Part shown: piece after piece, positions 45,590-55,778 of the stretch | Layout of the letters: each line of letters begins with the position of its first letter | Position numbering within the stretch: position 1 is the first letter of the stretch | From: Athripsodes cinereus | Lineage: Eukaryota > Arthropoda > Insecta > Trichoptera > Leptoceridae | DNA length: 64,000 bases | Assembly (NCBI GenBank): GCA_947579605.1 | Contig: OX388322.1 | Span: 10,168,001-10,232,000, forward strand | Direction of reading: 5' to 3' | Position numbers and translations under genes: made by a program | Notes under the pieces: model-generated | Databases searched by the model: none | What the model was told of the DNA's origin: nothing | The model's input: only the letters and a program-made list of their open reading frames with translations

Positions 45590-46025
45590 AAGAACCTTAC
45601 TAAAGCCTTTGTATGGAGCATTCTGCTTTATGGTTGCGAGACGTGGACCATCAGCAAGAGGGAAAGCGGACGGTTGGCGGCCTTTGAAATGTGGTGCTAC
45701 AGACGCATGCTGAAGATCCATTGGTCGGAACACATCGAAAACGAAGAAGTATTAACCAGGGTAGGCGAAAAAAGACAATCAGCCAACAACGAGCTAACTG
45801 GATTGGCCACAACATCAGGCACCCAGGACTACTCATCGCCATTGCGGAGGGTAAGACCGAGGGGACAAATGGCAGAGGCCGACCAAGAGATTCGTTTATG
45901 GACCAACTGAAGAGGGACATGAATTGTGGCTCATACGTAGAGCTGAAAAGACTGGCTGAGAATAGGGAGGAATGGAGAAGAAAGTCAAAACTCGTTGCAG
46001 ACCAATCTAGTGGATTGTAACTCAT
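45590..46025 (+). pseudogene. RTE-like LINE 3' fragment
   Basis: The first frame includes FVWSILLYGCETWTISKRES and CYRRMLKIHWSEHIENEEVL (with a phase change in the first few codons). A one-base shift near 45765 leads to SQQRANWIGHNIRHPGLLIA and GRGRPRDSFMDQLKRDMNC, stopping at 46018-46020. It is the same family as 1735-2205. The MULE-like remnant starts immediately after. Confidence 0.85.
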
Positions 46026-46029
46026 TATA

Positions 46030-48060
46030 TATAGTAGCAAGACGCAAGATGTATTCACAGGGGAAAGTTTCTCAGTACTTCTACAGGTGTGCGTCCCACA
46101 CAGCATTCTTTAAAATTAGGGTGCCAGGCTAAGTTGCGTGTGACGTACAAGGTAAGTATTGATCAATTTGGTATAACTAGTTTCCAAAGTACCCATTGTG
46201 ATTCTTCTGGTAAAATTTTGCATAGAATTGATGAAGATACTTTTAAACTGTACAGTGCCAACAGGGGTATACGTAGCTTCGATCATTTAATTCCACGATT
46301 GGCTTTACAAAATTCGAGCACTGGTGAAGTTGCTCAAGTAACTAAAGATAAAGGTAGTGTTATTAAAGATAATTAACTTCTTTTAATGCAGTATGGTGCT
46401 AGCTTACCTAGAATCAAGGATTTTTTATCAAATCATAATGCAAGTATTTCAAGTAAAAACATTACAAATATAAAGCGTCGTATAAAATCCACAGGTAATG
46501 TAGGTCTTAATGATAATTTTTTACTAGCATTACAAAAGGATCAAAACGAAGGTAATATAATTTTTGAGACAGTTATTCTTAAAGATGAAGTGTGTTTACT
46601 CTTTTTTTCAATTTTCTTGGATGAAGATATTTTTCCAAAATTATCCAGAGCATATCCTAGTAGATGCAACATATAGTTTGACGAATACACGTATGCCCTT
46701 GTACATTGTAATGATTGTCGATGGGATGGGTGAATCTATCCCAGTTGCATTTTGTTTAGTTTGTAACGAAACTGAGACATATATTGAGAAATTTGTAGAA
46801 ATTTTTGTTACTCACAATCCATCTTTTGCTTTTGTCCAGTCAATAATTACTGATAAAGATTTAACAGAAATAAATGCCTTAAAGAAATATTTCCCAAATG
46901 CCAAACACGAACTTTGCCTGTTTCATGTTTTAAAAGCGTTTAAAATAATGATAAATAAATCAAACATTCCTAAACATCTTGTTGATACAGCTAAATCATA
47001 TTTAGAGTCAATGGCTTACTCACATACAGAGCTTGATTTTCAAAACACTTACCAAAAATTTGTGTCAACTTTTATAAATTATTCAATTTTAAATGATTTT
47101 AACAAAAATTGATATCCCTGGAAAGAAGCATGGGTACACTGTTACCGTACCAATACATTTAATATAGGTGACACCACTGATAATAGACTGGAATGTTTTA
47201 ACCAAAAGTTGAAACAAAATTTACCAAAATATTCAACACTAAATGATTTTTATGCTAAATTAAAATCTCAGTTATCCAGCATGCTAGACAAATATCAAAA
47301 TCTTGGCTTTAGTCATGAGTTTAAATTAATATCTATTGTGTCAGATTTATCCCCAGAAATTGTTCAAAGTATATTTAAATGTTGTACAAAATTTGCATCT
47401 TATAAAATTTTAGAACAAATTATTGACGCGTTAACCAATAAAAATAATATTAAAATTCTTCAAGAGTCTGCACTTAATGAAAATATTTTTGAAAACAATA
47501 AAAAATTTATAACTAGTTGTGATTATTGTTCATGTAGTTTTTTTTTTCAATGTATAAATTACCCTGTCTTCATATATTCTTCCTTAGAATCCATTTACAA
47601 AATAATATATTTGACGAAACATTAATTATAAATAGATGGCGGTTGTCATTTTATATTAACACTTTGAATACTATAAAAACCTTCAAAACATATAAAAATT
47701 CATGTTCAAAACAGATAAAAAGTAAAGTGACCAAATGTTTTGTAAACAAAGAAACCGAAAAATACCATTTAGCAACTAAAGCTTGTAAACAGTTGACAGA
47801 GATTCTAAAAACTTCCGGGGAAAAATGTTTTGATAATCGTTTGTCCATCTTGAATAATTTAATTAATGAGTGGTCTGGGAATATGTCTGAGGGTGTCTAC
47901 CCCGCTTATGGGAAATGGTGTGATGGTATGAATGAATTCTTTTTATGTAATTTTTATTTTCTTTGTTGTCCTAGATCATTGACTTGGATTGCTGAGTTCA
48001 CTTGAAGCAGAACAATTACTGTCTCAATTGTGAATCAACGATCTTCGCAGCATTTGAAAT
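46030..48060 (+). pseudogene. MULE/ZSWIM-like DDE transposase, inactivated
   Basis: Successive frames make one degenerate protein. The N-terminal part (about 46089-46376) has AKLRVTYKVSIDQFGITSF. A linker is at 46386-46676. The DDE core is at 46564-47112 with HILVDATYSLTNTRMPLYIV (first Asp), SIITDKDLTEINALKKYF (second Asp) and CLFHVLKAF. After a stop at 47110-47112 the element continues with GDTTDNRLECFNQKLK (Glu). A SWIM-type zinc finger CxC...CxH (CSCSFFFQC, then CLH after a frameshift in a poly-T run near 47540) and an ILNNLINEWSG tail follow. The domain order is that of Mutator-like/ZSWIM transposases. At least two frameshifts and two stops make it dead. Its ends were not found. Confidence 0.82.
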
Positions 48061-48339
48061 GCCTGGGTAAAAATCACCTCCAAACTACACAGGAACTGCC
48101 AGAAATATTCTCCCATTACTTTGTGATATGAAATAACATGCATTATTATCATCTTTGTTATAAATGGGACAGACTAAGGAAAAAAGATAACATACAGAGC
48201 AACCTTTTATGTGTGTGATCATGGGGTATCGGCACTTCTAATAGATATAAGAATAATAAATGATATTAAATTGTATAATATATATATATATTTAAAAGAT
48301 ATATCTGGGGTTTGTCACAAACCCAAACGCAACCTTCTA

Positions 48340-48400
48340 CATCTTTCACAGTAAGCTAAAAGCTTGTGTCGTGAAAGGGGAGTTTACTGGCACCTGGTAT
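48340..48400 (+). mobile_element. SINE body fragment
   Basis: TTTCACAGTAAGCTAAAAGC and TTGTGTCGTGAAAGGGG repeat the body seen at 9755-9790. The tRNA-like head is missing. Confidence 0.55.
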
Positions 48401-48516
48401 ATTGTACCGCCAAAAGATATATTAATTTAGCGTAGAAATCATAGAGTAAATCATTGGTAGTAGAAATTGTTTTCAATGTAATAGAGGTCATTTTATTGTA
48501 TAGAATATAATTAGAG

Positions 48517-50538
48517 TGTACGGCACAACTTCGACTCCAAGAAGGCGCGTACAAAGACTGTATCTCCGTGGTGGGCTGGAGTCGGGGTGAGTGGGGGTTC
48601 ACTGGTTCTTCGCAGGCACTGACGCTTGGTAGATGGTAGACGATCTCGATGGTAGGTAGATCGGGGAATGCGACTTCCGTCGCGGGAGATGGGAGGTAGG
48701 GAAAGGTAGGTGGGTTTCCGGTTCGTCAGGAGTGAATGCCACTCGGCAAACACCTTCAAAGCACGTCGGAAACCGCCTAGCAGTTGCTTGAGCACCTACA
48801 CGACTCGCAGCTTCACTGTCAACACCTAGGCACACCCCAATGAAATACTCGCAAGCGCACACACTACGGGCAATAAACCAATAGTGCACCGGCTATCTTG
48901 AGTATTCAAATGAGCGTACGGCGGTGTATCGAGAGAAGCGTTGAGGCGGCAGCTACTACAATGCAGATCTACTTCGGAAGCTCGTCGGTGCTGAGATGGT
49001 GCTGCTTCGTGGAGGCCAGAGAGAGATCCAAATCCAATCCAAGAGTAGTCAGCAACGGGTCCAATATTCCAATCCAAGTCAGCAAGGTAGGTATCCAACG
49101 GTCCAATGTAGAAGCAAGGTAGTAGGCAGGGTGGCAGTAAATCAAACACGTCTGTTCAGTAGTAGAGCTCGGCAGCAAGTGACGACCGATCGATTGGGTC
49201 CCCTATTTATACTAGACAGTCGCGTCCCACCACATACTAAGTGGAGACGCAAACCTGTCCAGTACAGCGTGCGCGCGAAGCGCAGGAACACAACCGATCG
49301 ACGCATCATTCACGTACGCAAGTACTTTATTATCAATAATATCACATGTTTATACATTTTTACATAATTAATATTATTGCAATACTTACATACTACACAA
49401 TTTACAATTAGAAACTATATTTAATATGACACATGTTATTCTTATCCTTAAATTAACATATTACATTATACATTTTATAGTTCTATGTTACACATGATTG
49501 CTTGGTTCCTATCTGCCAACTCAAACACTTGTTGGCGGAACTTAAAAATCTCTCCACTCTATGTGGCTTTTCACCCTCTACCTGGTGATCTAAATTTCAA
49601 AACCATCTCACACCCACAGCTCGAGATATCTTCCGATAAACCTCGCGCTGCAAGTGTGATTCGGCCGTGTTTAACGGTCGAGCGCATGCCGGAGAGCTCA
49701 CTCTGCGGCCGCAAACGCTGGATGCGTCGTTTTTTGCAAAACGCACACGAAGAAACATGCGTCGCAGACTAATTGTGCGACGCCTACACCTCCGCTACGC
49801 TAAACAATGATTAATTTCAACTTGATACTAAACTTATGCTACCATTATACAAAACAACAATAATTTTCACATCCTAGCTTGATGCTTCAAACTAATGCTA
49901 TCCCTACACAAGGCAACAATTATATCCAACTTGATTTAACATTACATATTTAACTTGATAATACAATAAATCCAAACTTGACTTAACATTACATATCCAA
50001 CTTGATAATACATTAAATCCAAACTTGACTTAACATTACATCCAACTTGATAATACATTAAATCCAAACTTGATTTAACATTAAAATATCCAAACTAGAC
50101 ATTACATCAAAATATCCAAACTTGATATTATATTACACATTAATATACTCATATATAATATTACATTAATATACATCTCGCCTCTATACGCAGTCATTTG
50201 TAAGAGGCGTTGTGGCACTATGTCGTCACCGGCCGCGCATGCAAGACAGTGTCTTACACACGCGCGTGGACCCGCAAAATTAGGAAAAACACATTAAATT
50301 CCGTAACTTCCGTTACGGTGCCCGTATCACAATGAATCACGTCTACATATTCGTGAAATTTAATGGGCTTTCAAATGATGCCACACATGACATCGTGGTA
50401 ACAATATTCGAATTATCTTACTTTTTCCCAATTTTGCGAGTCGCCGGCGTACGATACTCAGTGTATCGTGCCTACAGACGCACACTACCCACTTGATGTT
50501 AGGTACGTGCACGCCGCGAGGGAGCGACGTTCGATACA
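48517..50538 (-). repeat. 3' LTR of the BEL/Pao element
   Basis: 2022 bp, matching the 5' LTR base for base except the one difference noted. Several open frames inside it are identical to those in the other LTR and are not genes. Confidence 0.95.
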
Positions 50539-50548
50539 CTCCCCCCGT
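50539..50548 (-). promoter_or_regulatory. polypurine tract
   Basis: The minus strand reads CACGGGGGGAG directly before the 3' LTR TGTATCG. It is the expected plus-strand primer. Confidence 0.8.
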
Positions 50549-50558
50549 GAGGTTTCCC

Positions 50559-53500
50559 TCACTCTTCAATACTGAACTCGCGACCCGTCAAGTTCAGCCG
50601 CAGGATTCTGGCCGCAGGTCGCTTCATGGTGGTGTTCTTGGTCCGGATGTCCGCGGCTCGCACTTGTCCGTCTGCTCCGGGGTAAACAGCTTCCACTCGT
50701 CCTCTGGGCCACTGGTTGCGGGGCAGGTTGGGGTCGGCGACGATAACTAATTCGCCGACTTGGAGCGGTTGCTCTGGCCGCCTCCATTTCTGCCGGTTCG
50801 CTAGGGTAGGCGCATATTCGCGCAGCCATCTCCGCCAAAACATGTCGGCTAGCTGCTGGGCCATCCTCCATTGCTTGCGCACGCTGGTGTCCGCTTCCTT
50901 TTCATTGAACAGCGTCAGCAGCGGGCGTTTGCTGGCTTTCCCCATTAAGAAGTGATTGGGGGTAAGCGGTTCATCAGTCTCAGGATCCACACTGACGTGT
51001 GTAAGAGGCCGAGTATTAACAGTGTGCTCGGCCTCCGCCAGTGCGGTCTGCAAGGTCTCTTCACGTAGCGCTCGTTCTTTCAGCGTAGCGCCGAGCGCCT
51101 TCTTCACTGACCTTATCAGGCGTTCCCATGCTCCCCCCATGTGAGGTGCGTTTGGTGGGATGAAACGCCAATCAATTCTGCTTGTGGTGACATACTCTTT
51201 CGTCCGCTCATCTGCGGCGACTTCCTTAAGTGCGGCGTTTAACTCTTTCCATGCGCCGCGGAAGTTTGTACCGTTGTCAGAGTACATGGTTTCTGGTGTG
51301 CCCCTTCGGGCTGTCATACGCCTGAGGGCCATAATAAATGAGTCGGCGCTCAGGCTGGCGGCTATCTCTAGGTGAACGGCGCGCGTCGTCAAGCAGGTGA
51401 ACAACGCGCCGTACCTTTTTTCTCTCCGCCTACCAATCACCACCTCCATCGGCCCAAAGAAATCCACCCCACAATGGGTGAAGGGCCGCTGGTGGTGAGC
51501 TAATCTGCCTTCCGGCAACGCAGCCATCATCGGTTGCGCCGGTTTACTTCTTGCCATACGGCAGCGGGGGCAATCTCTGATGATCTTTCTCGCAGTCGTT
51601 CTCAGGCGGACCACGGCGCAATCTTGCCGCGCGTCCGCTACTAACTTCTCTGCGCCGCTGTGACCCGCTGTCTCATGTAGCCGCTTCAGCCACAGCCTGG
51701 TGTATGGGTCCCCGCCGTCTAGTATGGGAGGTCTTGCGCACTCCCCTGCGCCTTGCAGGTTCTTGAGGCGTGAGGTGGCAGCTATCACTCCCTCTTCTGT
51801 CATCATGGGAGCGTAGGCCGCCAATCTGCTACTTGTTACAACTGCGCGTCCTGCAGACAAGTCGACGTGCTCTTCCTTGAAGGCTTCATGCTGTGACTTC
51901 CTCAAGCACGCCAGCTCCGCTCTCCGCAGTTCCGGCACAGTTAGGCTTCCAGTGTCCCCGCGGCGGCGGCACTTATCGATGAATCTATACACATATGCCG
52001 CCGCCCGAATCATTCTTTCATGCGAGGAGAATTTTTTTGCATCCGGCACCACTATTCGGGTGCCGCGGTCCTTTGTTGTATGTCCGGCATGCCCCTTTCT
52101 CTCTATGGTGCACGCCGGCAGGACCTTTCTCTGTGGCCATTCTGGCTCGGGTTTACGGAGGAAGGCCGGACCACTGAACCATAGCCCTTCCGGGCTGATG
52201 TCCGGGTCCTCCGTATCCCTTGTTCCCAGGTCAGCGGGATTCTCACCAGTCGGTACCCAACGCCAGTCCGCCGCCTGGGTGAGCTCATCTATCTCACCCA
52301 GTCTGTTGGCGACGAACGTGCTGTATGCGCGCGGGTCGGACTGGATCCATTGTAGGACGGTTGTCGAGTCTGTCCATAGGACGACTCGCTCTATATGTCC
52401 ATTCATTTCCTTCCGGACGGTGTCCCACAGCCTAGCTGCCATCAATGCTGCTTGTAGCTCCAGCCGCGGGATGCTGAGGGGCTTCAGAGGGGCGACCTTC
52501 CCTTTGCTGCTTAGGAAGGTCACTCGCCCCTCTTCTTCGAGGTAAGCCACCACACACATGGCATCCTCCGATGCGTCCCCGAAGATGTGCACTGTCGCTG
52601 CTGACGCTCTTCGTTGTCGACAGCAACGCGGTATTGCGCACTTGCAACGCGCTACGAGCCGCAACCAATTCTGCCACTTTTCGGCTTGTTGCGGCCCGAT
52701 CTTTTCATCCCACTCTGTGTCACTCCTCCACACCTCTTGGAGCAGGATTTTTGCGCGAATCATTATACATGCCACGAACCCGAGGGGGTCGAATATCCTC
52801 ATTATATCGCTCAGCATCCCCCTCTTAGTCGGCCACGCGTCTCCCCACTTGGCCGACGGGTTCATGGCGTACTGAAAGGCGTCTTCCTGGGGGTTCCACA
52901 CTACCCCCAACACTCTTTCTGTGTGATCCGCCGCTATCACAATCTCTTGCGGCATCACTGTTGAGGCCTCTAGCACTTCGGGTCTGTTGGAGGCCCAATT
53001 AGTGATGTGCATATTGCCGCTTCTTAGTACTTGGGCCACTTCTTTGGCCATCTTGGACGCCTCTTCTTCGGTGTCAAAGGCGTCCAGATAATCGTCCATG
53101 TAAAATTTAGACTGTATAGCCTTGGCTGCTGCGGGGTAGGTAGCGCTATTCACTTGCGCTACCTTATTGCGCACAAATTGCGCACTCGCGGGCGAACACT
53201 TTGCGCCAAACATCATTGATTTCAGCCGGAGTGTAATTGTGTCTCCCTCTTCTTCCCAGAGGAATAGCTGCGCCTCCGTGTCTTCTTCGTTGATGCGTAT
53301 TCTTAGGAACATATCTTTGATGTCCGCCGTAAGGGCGACAGGCCCCTCGCGGAATCTTAATATGTTCCCTAGCAGGGATGTTAATAAATCTGGCCCCGTC
53401 ATCAGCTTGTCGTTGAGGCACACTCCGCGGTACTTGAATGCGGCGTCGAATACCACGCGCACTTTGCCCGGCTTGTTCGGGTTTTGCACCGCGAAGTGTG

Positions 53501-55727
53501 GGAGGTACCACCTCCGTGGGTGGTTGACCTCCAGGCTCCCCCCCTCTACTCTTTCCGCGTAGCCCTCTGCCAGTAGCTTCTCTATACTCTGGCCGTACAC
53601 CTTGCGTAGGGCTGGGTCTCTTGCCAGCTTCTTCTGCAGGCTGGCAAACCTCCGCAAGGCGCCCTCCCTATTATCTGGGAGGGTGGCATCCGCGTCATCC
53701 CACAGGAGTCCGGTGTGCCATGTACCATCGCTCCCCTGTGAGGTCGTTTTTTCCATCAGTTCTTGTGCCTTTATTTCTTCTCTTGGTGGACGTTGTTTCA
53801 GTGTGACTCCCAGCGAGTCAATGGTGAAGTGGGTCTTCACCAACTCAATGACATCGGCGCCTGGGTTCCGGGTAGTGTGGTAAGTAAAGGCCGACTCTTC
53901 GCAGCTATCATTCCCGCCATGCACCGCCCATCCTAAGGCGGTGCGGGACATCATAACAGAGTCGCCTGCAATTTCTCTCCTGTGTCTTGCCACTAACAGC
54001 GAGGCATTATCTTGGCCAATGAGTATCCTCGGCCGCACCACCGGCAAGACACATCCCGGTGTCCTCAGCTCTTCCCTGCTGCGAGCTAAAGGTTGTTCAG
54101 GTAGCCGGAAGCTATGTATTGTGTTCCCGACGAGACTGTACGTGCTCTTGACCCCGTGTCCACGCACGCTTAACTCTACTCGTCGGGACCCTTTCTCTTC
54201 ATGGGTCATTCCGTGGACGCCGTTTATTCTTAACCCGGTTACAGTTCCGGGTATTCCTACGGCGTCCGCGACCTCTTCATCCACCAATGTAATTGTGGAG
54301 CCCCCGTCTAGGAGGGCGTAGGTATCCACTTGCCCCGCAGGGCCACTCACTTGCACAGGCACTATCTGCAACAACACCGGGTATTCACCTATCCCGGTGG
54401 CAGTAACTGTCACGGTGTGTCGATTGTCTTTTTCACTTGACAGTTTAACACTCGCGGCGATGTTCACTATGTCCCTACTTGGACTACACGCGGCGATGTT
54501 CACTATGTCCCTACTTGGACTACACGCGGCAATGTTCACTATGTCCCTACTTGGACCACACGCGGCGATACTGTTTGACATACCCCCACTTGGGCTGTGC
54601 GCGGTACTGTTCGACTTGTTATGTTCGGCGATGTTCTCGTCCCCACTTGGACGACACGCGATACTTTCACAGTTCGGATCGCGCGTATTACTGTTCGACA
54701 CTGAGTCACCGAACACGTCACCTCGCGGTGTATGTGACGTACCGCGAACACTTTGTCCATGTATTGCACTCGCGACACCTTTTAGGTGATTCACACTTCC
54801 GACGCGTGCTGCATCACTACCACTGGTTCCTGGAGTCTTGGGCTCTTGGTGTAGGGTGTAATGATGGTTGCCTTTGCAACCGCCCGCACCGCACCGCCTC
54901 TCCTTGCACTGTGGAACCGAGTGGTCTAACTTTAAACACTTAAAGCACAATCTTTTGTCCTTCACCGTGCCCCATCTTTGTTCGATAGGCAATTTTAAAT
55001 AAGATCTGCATTTGGCACTAGAATGAGATCTTCCACAAAACACACACTTGAGGGAGGTGTCTCCTAATTCCCGGTGGGAGACACCAACCCTATCACTCAT
55101 GTCCTCCAGACTCACTTGGTGACATTTACCACTTTTCACTTTTGAAGAAGGCTGTGTTAACACTATACAGCTATCACTGATATCATCGCACACAGGATCT
55201 CCGCCAAACTTGCAGAGATCTTTGTAGTTCTGCCTCGCGATGATAGCTTTCATCTTCTTCTTGGAAAAGATGCGCGTCTCGAGGTCCACCCACTCCGCGG
55301 TTCTTCTTCGCCGCGCTTCCTTCTGCGTGGCCCGTCCAGTGGGTAGAGTAGCGTTGGGGGCGGTAGACGTCTGCGGCCTCGGCAATGACATCTCGATGGC
55401 CGCCTCCTGAGTCGTCTCGCTCCCTGCAGACAACGCGGCAGCCAGCGCCGCATCCTTAATCCTCATGGTGCGGGTGTGTTCGCTGGCCATCCGCTCCATC
55501 ATCTCCTTCATCTCGCGCACTTCCCTCTCGAGCTCCCTGTGGCGGCGGCGCGCTGTCTCGTCCGTCCGCGTTGATGTGGAGCTGGAGTCGCGATCACTGT
55601 TGATGTCCACATCGGCTTGTAGTGGGGCGGCGGCCTCTCCTGCGGGGGCACCCGCAGCTGCAGCGCCATCCGATGCGGGCTCAGGGTCGCGATCACCACG
55701 CGTTCCAGAGCGTAGTGAAGGTGCCAT
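50559..55727 (-). CDS. BEL/Pao Gag-Pol polyprotein
   Basis: One uninterrupted frame of 1722 residues with 20 bases between its TGA and the 3' LTR. Parts in order: coiled coil (about 55-95); start of the DUF1759-type Gag (DLCKFGGDP, 170-178); zinc knuckles C228-C240 and C261-C274; three 12-residue repeats (390-425); aspartic protease YALLDGGST (Asp474); reverse transcriptase with TADIKDMF (Asp802) and YMDD (876-879). Then come RNase H (FGDASED Asp1051, RLELQ, WTDST Asp1120) and integrase with HETAGH...CPRC and Asp1422, Asp1484, Glu1535. The catalytic residues are all in place. The Gag capsid part between residue 178 and the knuckles is far shorter than usual, an apparent in-frame deletion. No env frame follows. 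GC content is much higher than in the flanking host DNA. Confidence 0.96.
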   Translation of the reverse strand: MAPSLRSGTRGDRDPEPASDGAAAAGAPAGEAAAPLQADVDINSDRDSSSTSTRTDETARRRHRELEREVREMKEMMERMASEHTRTMRIKDAALAAALSAGSETTQEAAIEMSLPRPQTSTAPNATLPTGRATQKEARRRRTAEWVDLETRIFSKKKMKAIIARQNYKDLCKFGGDPVCDDISDSCIVLTQPSSKVKSGKCHQVSLEDMSDRVGVSHRELGDTSLKCVFCGRSHSSAKCRSYLKLPIEQRWGTVKDKRLCFKCLKLDHSVPQCKERRCGAGGCKGNHHYTLHQEPKTPGTSGSDAARVGSVNHLKGVASAIHGQSVRGTSHTPRGDVFGDSVSNSNTRDPNCESIACRPSGDENIAEHNKSNSTAHSPSGGMSNSIAACGPSRDIVNIAACSPSRDIVNIAACSPSRDIVNIAASVKLSSEKDNRHTVTVTATGIGEYPVLLQIVPVQVSGPAGQVDTYALLDGGSTITLVDEEVADAVGIPGTVTGLRINGVHGMTHEEKGSRRVELSVRGHGVKSTYSLVGNTIHSFRLPEQPLARSREELRTPGCVLPVVRPRILIGQDNASLLVARHRREIAGDSVMMSRTALGWAVHGGNDSCEESAFTYHTTRNPGADVIELVKTHFTIDSLGVTLKQRPPREEIKAQELMEKTTSQGSDGTWHTGLLWDDADATLPDNREGALRRFASLQKKLARDPALRKVYGQSIEKLLAEGYAERVEGGSLEVNHPRRWYLPHFAVQNPNKPGKVRVVFDAAFKYRGVCLNDKLMTGPDLLTSLLGNILRFREGPVALTADIKDMFLRIRINEEDTEAQLFLWEEEGDTITLRLKSMMFGAKCSPASAQFVRNKVAQVNSATYPAAAKAIQSKFYMDDYLDAFDTEEEASKMAKEVAQVLRSGNMHITNWASNRPEVLEASTVMPQEIVIAADHTERVLGVVWNPQEDAFQYAMNPSAKWGDAWPTKRGMLSDIMRIFDPLGFVACIMIRAKILLQEVWRSDTEWDEKIGPQQAEKWQNWLRLVARCKCAIPRCCRQRRASAATVHIFGDASEDAMCVVAYLEEEGRVTFLSSKGKVAPLKPLSIPRLELQAALMAARLWDTVRKEMNGHIERVVLWTDSTTVLQWIQSDPRAYSTFVANRLGEIDELTQAADWRWVPTGENPADLGTRDTEDPDISPEGLWFSGPAFLRKPEPEWPQRKVLPACTIERKGHAGHTTKDRGTRIVVPDAKKFSSHERMIRAAAYVYRFIDKCRRRGDTGSLTVPELRRAELACLRKSQHEAFKEEHVDLSAGRAVVTSSRLAAYAPMMTEEGVIAATSRLKNLQGAGECARPPILDGGDPYTRLWLKRLHETAGHSGAEKLVADARQDCAVVRLRTTARKIIRDCPRCRMARSKPAQPMMAALPEGRLAHHQRPFTHCGVDFFGPMEVVIGRRREKRYGALFTCLTTRAVHLEIAASLSADSFIMALRRMTARRGTPETMYSDNGTNFRGAWKELNAALKEVAADERTKEYVTTSRIDWRFIPPNAPHMGGAWERLIRSVKKALGATLKERALREETLQTALAEAEHTVNTRPLTHVSVDPETDEPLTPNHFLMGKASKRPLLTLFNEKEADTSVRKQWRMAQQLADMFWRRWLREYAPTLANRQKWRRPEQPLQVGELVIVADPNLPRNQWPRGRVEAVYPGADGQVRAADIRTKNTTMKRPAARILRLNLTGREFSIEE
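54454..54561 (-). repeat. 36-bp coding minisatellite in gag-pol
   Basis: Three tandem 36-bp units (54454, 54490, 54526), two identical and the third with two changes, encode SRDIVNIAACSP-type dodecapeptides between the zinc knuckles and the protease. Partly related, decayed units flank them (GPSRDIVN and SPSGGMSN). Confidence 0.9.
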
Positions 55728-55757
55728 CTCGTTGTAGTAGCGTCAGCGATGCGAAGA

Positions 55758-55775
55758 TCTGCGTTCGAAGGACCA
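55758..55775 (-). promoter_or_regulatory. primer binding site
   Basis: Three bases after the 5' LTR the minus strand reads TGGTCCTTCGAACGCAG. It begins with TGG, the complement of a tRNA CCA end, as required to prime minus-strand synthesis. Confidence 0.65.
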
Positions 55776-55778
55776 CTT

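Noticed and set aside
48511..49367. Several 70-123 codon frames within the BEL LTR (duplicated at 55743-56629)
   Set aside because: They are identical in both LTRs simply because the LTRs are identical. No domain, and no conservation evidence.
51877..52545. 222-codon plus-strand frame, and other long plus-strand frames in 50500-55700
   Set aside because: They are antisense shadows of the GC-rich BEL/Pao gag-pol frame, which has recognisable domains.
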